From contig JAYMTF010001315.1 of assembly GCA_036897485.1 (NCBI GenBank), positions 1 to 24,313 of the forward strand: a stretch of DNA of 24,313 nucleotides, written 5' to 3'. The first letter of the stretch is position 1. Each line of letters begins with the position of its first letter. The notes below the pieces were generated by a model that saw only the letters and a list, made by a program, of their open reading frames with translations, was not told where the DNA came from and did not search any database. Position numbers and translations under genes: made by a program. Origin of the DNA: Pelargonium nanum. Lineage: Eukaryota; Streptophyta; Magnoliopsida; Geraniales; Geraniaceae. Shown here piece by piece: positions 18,492 to 24,313 of the stretch.

Positions 18492-20122
18492 ATGGGTAGG
18501 GTTCCATGTTGTTCAAAGGAGCAAGGTTTGAACAGAGGAGCATGGACATCAATGGAGGACAAGATTCTCACAGATTACATCAAAACTTATGGGGAAGGAA
18601 AATGGAGAAACATTCCCAAGAAAGCAGGTACCAAAATCATTCACTACCATATATGTTTTTTGCGTTTTCAAAACTACGTCGTTTTTGTTCTCCTTGTTTC
18701 GGTATACTCTTGTCGCAAATCCGTTTTTCTTTCAGTATATGCTCCCTCCGTTTCAAAATGTGTTCGCCTTTTTATTTTTGTGAAAATAAAGGGTTTAAAA
18801 TTTTCTCTTGTACCTTTAATATGTGTTCTTATTATTGTAGATATCAATGATTCTATTTTTTTGGTTATTAATGTATACTTAAATAAAGATTAAGTAAACA
18901 TTTATTTTGACGTGGGTGCTTAAAATTCGACTCGTATTGTTGCGTATTTTGGTTCCATAAATATATATTCGATTAATTTTTCTGGTCATGTCAAGTTTTA
19001 CATATGCAAATTACGGGGTGGGCGGGCAAGCTCAAACATTTTAGATGTAAAAACCGCACTTCTTGTAAATGAAATTTGATTAAACATTTCGTTCCAACAT
19101 CGAAAATTACGAATCAAAATTCAAATTGTTAACTCTTTAAAAACTATTGCAACTGTCTCCAAATGAATGTGCATGAATTACAAATAATCACAATAGCAAA
19201 AGTTAAGCACTAATCACATTATAGTTAGGTTTTTAAAAAAATAAATAAGTGCACTTATTTTATGACAAGTATTTTTTTATAATTTCTTAAAATAAAAAAG
19301 ACAAGTATTTTTGTATATAATTTTTTGTTTTTAGAGCTAATATTAATTTTTTAAAATGCAGGTTTGAATAGGTGTGGAAAGAGTTGTAGATTGAGGTGGT
19401 TAAATTATTTGAGACCTGACATTAAGAGAGGAAACATTACTCATGATGAAGAGGAGCTCATCATTAGGCTTCACAAGCTCTTAGGGAATAGGTGACAACA
19501 ATACTTTGACGCGTCTCGATAAAATAATTATCAGATTGTTGAGTCTAAGTCGTGTATTAATAATTATATTTATTATATTATTACGTGCAGATGGTCTCTA
19601 ATAGCTGGGAGGCTCCCAGGACGAACAGACAATGAAATAAAAAATTATTGGAACACCATAATCGGCAAAAAAATCGTGAATCGTTCTCCATCTACATCTC
19701 AGCTGAACGTAAATGCAACCATCAACCAATCGTCTACTGAAAATCCACGACCAGACCCTAATGACCAATTTCATAATCAAAACGACATGAAAAATGCAAT
19801 TCAGTCCACGAGATTCTCAATGGAACCATCATTACCAGATCCATTCTCTCCGTCGACCATTTCTGAGCAAAAAAACGATGTAATCGCTCCAACGGCCAAT
19901 TTTACGATGGATTTCGAGGTGGACCGAGAATTTTTATCAGACATCCTCAATGCGGCTGAATTTTCGCAGCTAGTTGCTAGCAACCATAACACATATGGTT
20001 GGTCAAATTCTGATCAAAAGGGTGTGACACCATTATTAATGTTGGACCAACAATGTGACTTCCAATCCATGGCTTCAATTGTTGGAACAGAAGATAAGTT
20101 GGATTGGATTCATCAAGACTAA
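18492..20122 (+). CDS. MYB-3: R2R3-MYB transcription factor, TT2/C1-like, 265 aa
   Basis: Exons 18492-18627 (136 nt), 19362-19491 (130 nt) and 19591-20122 (532 nt) give 798 nt in frame with GT..AG introns. The protein starts [12 protein letters not shown]2 is at about residues 15-65 and R3 at about 67-117. The bHLH-binding signature runs E77-R96, and R3 ends [19 protein letters not shown], which is canonical for TT2/C1-type (subgroup 5-like) regulators of flavonoid and proanthocyanidin genes. The tail differs from MYB-1 and MYB-2: it is Ser/Asn/Pro-rich with an acidic hydrophobic segment ([18 protein letters not shown]) and ends KLDWIHQD. The frame is open upstream through a CT tract, but MGRxPCC fixes the start. 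Pathway assignment is inferred from family features. Confidence 0.94.
18739..18772 (+). mobile_element. Stowaway-like MITE end inside MYB-3 intron 1
   Basis: GCTCCCTCCGTTTCAAAATG resembles the CTCCCTCCGTYYCAAAA terminus of Stowaway-type MITEs. It sits in the 734-base intron 1. No matching inverted end was found before exon 2, so it is probably a truncated copy. Confidence 0.45.
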
Positions 20123-20493
20123 TTATTTATTTGATTATCGGAATCATATAAGTAAATAATACTTTTATGAATCCGAGAATAAGTGTCTTGTTTGATTTTC
20201 TGCGAAATATGATAAATAATTACATTCGCGTTTCAGATTTCTTTTTTGTACACATTTGTTTTCATAAATTTAGCAAATTATAACTTATTTTAAGAATATT
20301 ATTGTTAGATTAAAACAAAATTGAAATTGAGATAATAATTAATATTGTCATAGTTAGAGCCAGCTAGAATTGACCATTTAAATAAGAACTCGTGATCACT
20401 CAAAATTCGATCCACATTTTTGCGTGTTCGAATTCATAATATAGACTCAAATCACTATACAGACCCGATCGATTTTGTCACGAGGGAGAGAAT
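20123..20493. other. MYB-3 3' flank, no gene seen
   Basis: AT-rich 3' untranslated and flanking sequence without a strict AATAAA signal or another gene. Confidence 0.45.
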
Positions 20494-20757
20494 TACTACA
20501 AAAAAACTCGCGATCTGTGACAAAAATTTTTGTCACAAATTTGTGACAAAATGTAATTTGTGACGGAACTGTGCCATAATATTTATATCATTATTGAGGT
20601 TGTCACAAATGGATGTGACATAAATTTGTGTCACAAATATGTGTCTGTGATGGAAATTTCCATCACAAATGTGTATCTGTGACGAAAATATGATTTCTTT
20701 GACGAAACTGTTTTCTCTCACAAATTTCCGTCACAGTTTGAAACTTTTTCTGTAGTG
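20494..20757. mobile_element. Palindromic CACTA-like MITE
   Basis: The right end TTTTTCTGTAGTG is the complement of CACTACAGAAAAA and the left end is TACTACAAAAAAACTCG, a CACTA terminus with one change. The interior is an array of TGTGACRAAA and TTTGTCACA motifs in both orientations. It contains two perfect 20-base palindromes (20517-20536 and 20647-20666). Repeated short sub-terminal motifs are typical of CACTA-type elements. There is no coding capacity. No clean 3-bp target duplication was found. Confidence 0.65.
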
Positions 20758-21430
20758 TAGGATTAGAAAAATCTGCACATACGTTTAAATGTCAAATCCA
20801 TAACCCAACTCGGCATTGGTCTAATTCTAGAACCCGAATCTCTTGCTCGTTAGGTTCTTACTAGTTAACTTTGAATAAGACCTTTTAAATCCAAACTCGA
20901 GTTAGTTTTATGTTAGAAAAATTAAATGTTCTAACAAGAATAGTATCATATTGTTGAACAAAGTAAAAACAATCTCATATCGAAATTAAAACTCATATGA
21001 AATAAATTAAACGTAAAATCAACATGTAAAATCATCAAATATAAATCCAATAATTTTTTATTTGAAGATGCAAAAAAATTTATATTAATATCTCTCACTG
21101 TGAACTGGTAAGTGAATACAACTTTACATGATTTGGGCATTTCAAATATTTATACCATGGAAATGTATCCAAACCAATTTCACTATATACTGATGTCAAA
21201 TCCAGTTCTCTGCGGAAAGTTGTATAATGTAGCATTTGTCTCTGTCACAAATCGTACGTGTACGTCGTGTTCGTGTCATACACATTAAAAATTGACTGTA
21301 TATTACCTACCATTAGTTTGTTTTTGTAACTTGAATGATTCGGAATTGGAGCTGCCTTTAATGGTTTTTTATTTAAGCTAGGGATGGTCTAAGTTTCCTA
21401 TGTAATTAAGGTGTTCGATGAAATGTCTTC
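20758..21430. other. Intergenic, no gene seen
   Basis: No gene or clear repeat was recognised in this AT-rich stretch. Confidence 0.45.
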
Positions 21431-21460
21431 TCTAATTCTGTTCAAATATTAAACACAAAT

Positions 21461-21584
21461 ACGATAAGTTTTTGCATCGTATTTTGCGCTGACCGAAATT
21501 TGTTGCAAAAAGTCTCAAAATAGTTTCACTTTTTGCACACCTTTCATGATTACTGTTCTTTTTATCATAACACTTCTTGTAGTG
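21461..21584. mobile_element. CACTA-like transposon end
   Basis: CTTCTTGTAGTG (21573-21584) is the complement of CACTACAAGAAG and is followed by ATG, as is the end at 10164. A stem GCAAAAAGT (21505-21513) with ACTTTTTGC (21528-21536) lies just inside. The opposite end was not found, so the left boundary is arbitrary. Confidence 0.4.
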
Positions 21585-22528
21585 ATGACCACATAACACG
21601 AACAAAAACGGCAAACCAAATAGGTCGGATTGATATAACACGACACAATGTCAAAACCAACAGTTATGGCTCAGCACTCTCGTAACGTGACGCAAAACGT
21701 TTAAATATCACAAATATAATCTATTTAACATATATATTTGTTAACTAATTAACATACGATAAATCAAATAAACAATTTGCACCTCATGCAGATTGGGGTA
21801 GGGTTGAAATGGCCCAAATCTAACCTAAATCTTAAATTATCAACTTTAGTTGAAAGTAAATTAGTCATGCTCTATTTGAGAGAACCGTAATTTTTTTTAT
21901 TTGATTTCATCGCATGACTACAAACATTTGACCTAACATCATCATAATTATTATTTTTGATATCGTTAGATAGACACTTATTTCAACAATTAGAGTTACT
22001 TTCACTATAAACGTAATAATGTATACTCTAACGTCAACATTCGTCGCACATTATTGGTAATTCTTTTTCTTTTAAGAATTCAACTCTTTTTTCAATTTCT
22101 ATCATTACCAATCTAAAATTTAAGTAATGGTGTCAAGTCAACTCTATTACATATATAAAAATTACTTTTTGAGTAATTAAAAAGACAGAAAAGTAAGTGT
22201 GAAAAAAATCATACAATTTTTTTTTTTTTGGTAAGTTGTTGTTGGGTGGCATAGGAACACAATACAATAATGTTTCTATTAAAGTAGTATTTGGGTAGGT
22301 GAATTACTTATTATTTTGCTTTGAAACGACGTGGTTTAAGTGCCCACCATCAAAACATGGCCTCATTGAAAGCTCCATGTCCTTGGGTACATTTATTTTA
22401 TATGACATGACTTGTGTGATTAGGGTATAGGGTACCCTAATTATAGGGACTTTGATCACAAAAAGTCAAGAGGACCCATCAAATAATAATATTCATGTCC
22501 CACTTGAGGACAAAAAATAAAATCAACG
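21585..22528. other. Intergenic, no gene seen
   Basis: AT-rich, with a T run at 22219-22228. No gene-like frame or recognised repeat. Confidence 0.45.
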
Positions 22529-22590
22529 AACACTCAGTAGTACAGTGGTTGATTTAACTCGAACTTTTGAGGTCTCAAAGTTTGGTGTAT
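22529..22590 (+). mobile_element. SINE head fragment related to 545-652
   Basis: CACTCAGTAGTACAGTGGTTG matches the minus-strand head of the element at 545-652 (CACTCAGTAGGACAAGTGG...) with one substitution and one indel, and is followed by a GATTT shared by both. The similarity then fades, and no A-rich tail or target duplication is visible. It is probably a decayed or truncated copy. Confidence 0.45.
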
Positions 22591-22781
22591 GTCTTTCTCA
22601 TTTCATAATATTTGTTAAAGGAACCAAATGAATTATCAATTATTGTTAACACATACAACATCACCATTTTAAGGATTTCCTTATATCATTTGTATATTAT
22701 TTAGATAATAATACAATTGTAAGTAATTAGTCTAAACAATCTTTAAAAGATTCATAAATGTGAATGACGTATTTTTATTTA

Positions 22782-23272
22782 TTTTATTTTTCTATCAGCA
22801 AACAATACTTTTTATTAGTTTCCAAGAGAGAAACAAAGTACATACACCCGAAAAAAAGAAAACTGAGAGAAAAAAAACGTGAATGGATATTACACAAAGG
22901 TTGCAGAATGCTATGTAATGAGGGGATCGGATCCGAGGTCCAAGCAAGACGAAGCAGCCGGCGGGTCTAGCTTTGCCGAGAAGATATGGAAAGACATTGC
23001 TGCGATTTTTGCAAAGGTGCATGAAGAATCTTCATCTTCGTTCTCGAAAACTATGTGATTACGTGCTAGCCACAGATACCATAAAGTGACCTGGCATATC
23101 GACTCCCAGAATTTCTGAAAAGAGCAACTAAGCATAAATCTCCATTGAATCAGCAGGTCTGAAATCGTGGTAGGAAAGACCGTGGCAACATTCCACTATG
23201 AGAGGACTTTCTGCCATACAAGACGAGATTTAGAGCAGTCCATCAAGATATGAACACCGGCAACATTCCACC
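22782..23272 (-). mobile_element. 5'-truncated LINE with perfect 18-bp target-site duplication
   Basis: ATGACGTATTTTTATTTA occurs at 22764-22781 and 23273-23290. On the minus strand the insert reads HILMDCSKSRLVWQKVL, an in-frame TAG, WNVATVFP and ISDLLIQW, then TLWYLWLARNHIVFEN, with a stop near 22908-22910. The H..C, W and LWxxWxxRNxxxF pattern is the zinc-binding (zf-RVT) region that follows the reverse transcriptase of plant LINEs. A 3' UTR ends in a T-rich run (plus strand) as the poly(A). The coding part is broken by the TAG and by truncation. The perfect duplication suggests a fairly recent insertion. Confidence 0.85.
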
Positions 23273-23290
23273 ATGACGTATTTTTATTTA

Positions 23291-24222
23291 AATTAAATAA
23301 ATTTAAACTGATGTTCGTAAAATTCGTCGACATAAAAAACACGCTTAAAAAAAGGACAATGATGACCTAAGAGTTAGATTTCCTAAATCAAACAAACACA
23401 TTCATGATTTCATATTTTGAGTTCATCTTCATTCCCAATAAAGGAGCCAAAAGCTTTTAACTTTCATAAGTAGGAGCCACAAAATTGATTTTCCACTTGC
23501 TTATGATTCACATGTTGTCGGTGCCAACCAAACGATGTCGTTTCATTTCTTATAATTTGGGCCTTTGTTAGCAACATGGGCCCAATTCAAGCCCATTGGG
23601 AATTATTTGGGGCCTTTTAGACTAAATTGTGTTAGGATATTTCCAAGTTATGAGGGAATATAATTTCAGAAAAAAAAATTTATTTTGAAATTTGAATTGT
23701 TGTTGTTGAGTCATTTTTTTATTTTGGGTATTTTGTGTCCCTTTAGACTGTGATAGTGTCAAATAGATAATTTCACGTTTGATATGATATTGGCGTGGTC
23801 TGATTCTGGCCCGTCCAAACTAAAAAGGGTACAAATTGTCAGCTCTAAGTGATGACACATATTGAGCGTCCTACCTTATATATATATATATATATAAATC
23901 ACGGCTCATTGGAAGTTGACCAAACCCGTCAAAAATGGGGTTTTGATTTCAAATACTAGCACTCGTAAACAACTCACAAGACCACGCTATAATAGGAGCC
24001 TCGTGCGTTGGGCTGTCGTTTTTGGATGATTTTTGTTTGAAAACTGAGTATAAGTGGAAGTTATTGTAGCCTATTACTTAGGGTTCGGGTTGAGAAAACT
24101 TATTAGAGAATAAAAAATAGTTTGGTAGGATGAAAAAAGAATTGCCCTTTAGGTGAAAGACTAGAAGTGAACTTTTTTGTTTTGTGTTATAATAAGTTTT
24201 CCATAAAATGGTTTGGAAACTT
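23291..24222. other. Intergenic, no gene seen
   Basis: Several GGGCC motifs cluster near 23560-23620 and a (TA)n run lies at 23875-23896. No gene was recognised. Confidence 0.45.
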
Positions 24223-24223
24223 A

Positions 24224-24313
24224 TACTCCATCCGTCCCAAAATGAGTGTCATGTTTGTCTAAATTTTTTGTCCCAAAATGAGTGTTCTGTTTCTATTTTT
24301 AGGTTATTATCTT
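24224..24313 (+). mobile_element. Stowaway-like MITE, left end, cut by the window edge
   Basis: TACTCCATCCGTCCCAAAAT matches the CTCCNTCCGTCCCA terminus of Stowaway-type (Tc1/mariner-derived) MITEs with a flanking TA. GTCCCAAAATGAGTGT occurs twice (about 24235 and 24271), as is common in these elements. The right end lies outside the window. Confidence 0.65.

Noticed and set aside
18304..18552. Minus-strand frame rich in Arg-Glu repeats
   Set aside because: It is the antisense translation of the CT tract before MYB-3.
23555..23620. Site II (TGGGCC) promoter of an unseen gene
   Set aside because: The motif cluster is suggestive, but no gene follows within the window and similar GGGCC-rich repeats occur elsewhere in it.
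1..24313. A CRISPR array, operon or other prokaryotic system
   Set aside because: Introns, plant MYB genes and plant retroelements show this is nuclear plant DNA; no regularly spaced short repeats were seen.

Overview
The window is AT-rich nuclear DNA from a flowering plant, almost certainly a eudicot. Its introns are canonical GT..AG, its genes are R2R3-MYBs of the expanded land-plant type, and the space between them is full of plant-type SINEs, 5'-truncated LINEs, CACTA-like and Stowaway-like ends and microsatellites. Nothing in it is bacterial or organellar. I cannot name the species; an asterid would fit but this is a guess.

It holds three complete protein-coding genes, all on the + strand and all R2R3-MYB transcription factors, so this is a tandem MYB cluster. 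MYB-1 spans 3899-6042 (4 exons, 276 aa), MYB-2 spans 9684-11821 (3 exons, 307 aa) and MYB-3 spans 18492-20122 (3 exons, 265 aa). All three keep the conserved MYB intron positions with a 130-base exon 2. All three carry the R3 surface signature [DE]Lx2[RK]x3Lx6Lx3R, which binds R/B-like bHLH proteins. They would therefore be expected to act in MYB-bHLH-WD40 complexes, such as those that control flavonoid, proanthocyanidin or anthocyanin genes or epidermal traits. The DNEIKN(Y/H)W(N/H) end of R3 resembles TT2/C1-like (subgroup 5-type) MYBs rather than the subgroup 6 anthocyanin activators. MYB-1 and MYB-2 are close paralogues: both have AQNAG at the end of R2 and an acidic C-terminal block ELKKVxSFLELED. 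MYB-3 is more canonical and has a different tail.

Region by region: 1-3540 is gene-free and repeat-rich (a short inverted repeat, a SINE with target-site duplications, a 320-bp tandem duplication, a dispersed repeat with a nested SINE, and a second diverged direct duplication). 3541-6302 is MYB-1 with its microsatellite leader. 6303-9590 holds a second copy of the dispersed repeat with nested SINE and a decayed LINE RNase H domain. 9591-11893 is MYB-2, whose first intron is swollen by a SINE and a CACTA-like end. 11894-18300 is gene-free and holds a SINE with duplications, two related SINEs (one split by a truncated LINE), a probable LINE tail and a very short retroposon scar. 18315-20122 is MYB-3, with a long CT tract just before its start codon. 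20123-24313 is gene-free with a palindromic CACTA-like MITE, another CACTA-like end, a LINE remnant with a perfect 18-bp target-site duplication, and a Stowaway-like end cut by the window edge.

Main inferences: the matching upstream repeats and matching C termini suggest MYB-1 and MYB-2 arose by segmental tandem duplication. They have since diverged by an extra N-terminus over a microsatellite, an extra intron and a shortened C terminus in MYB-1.
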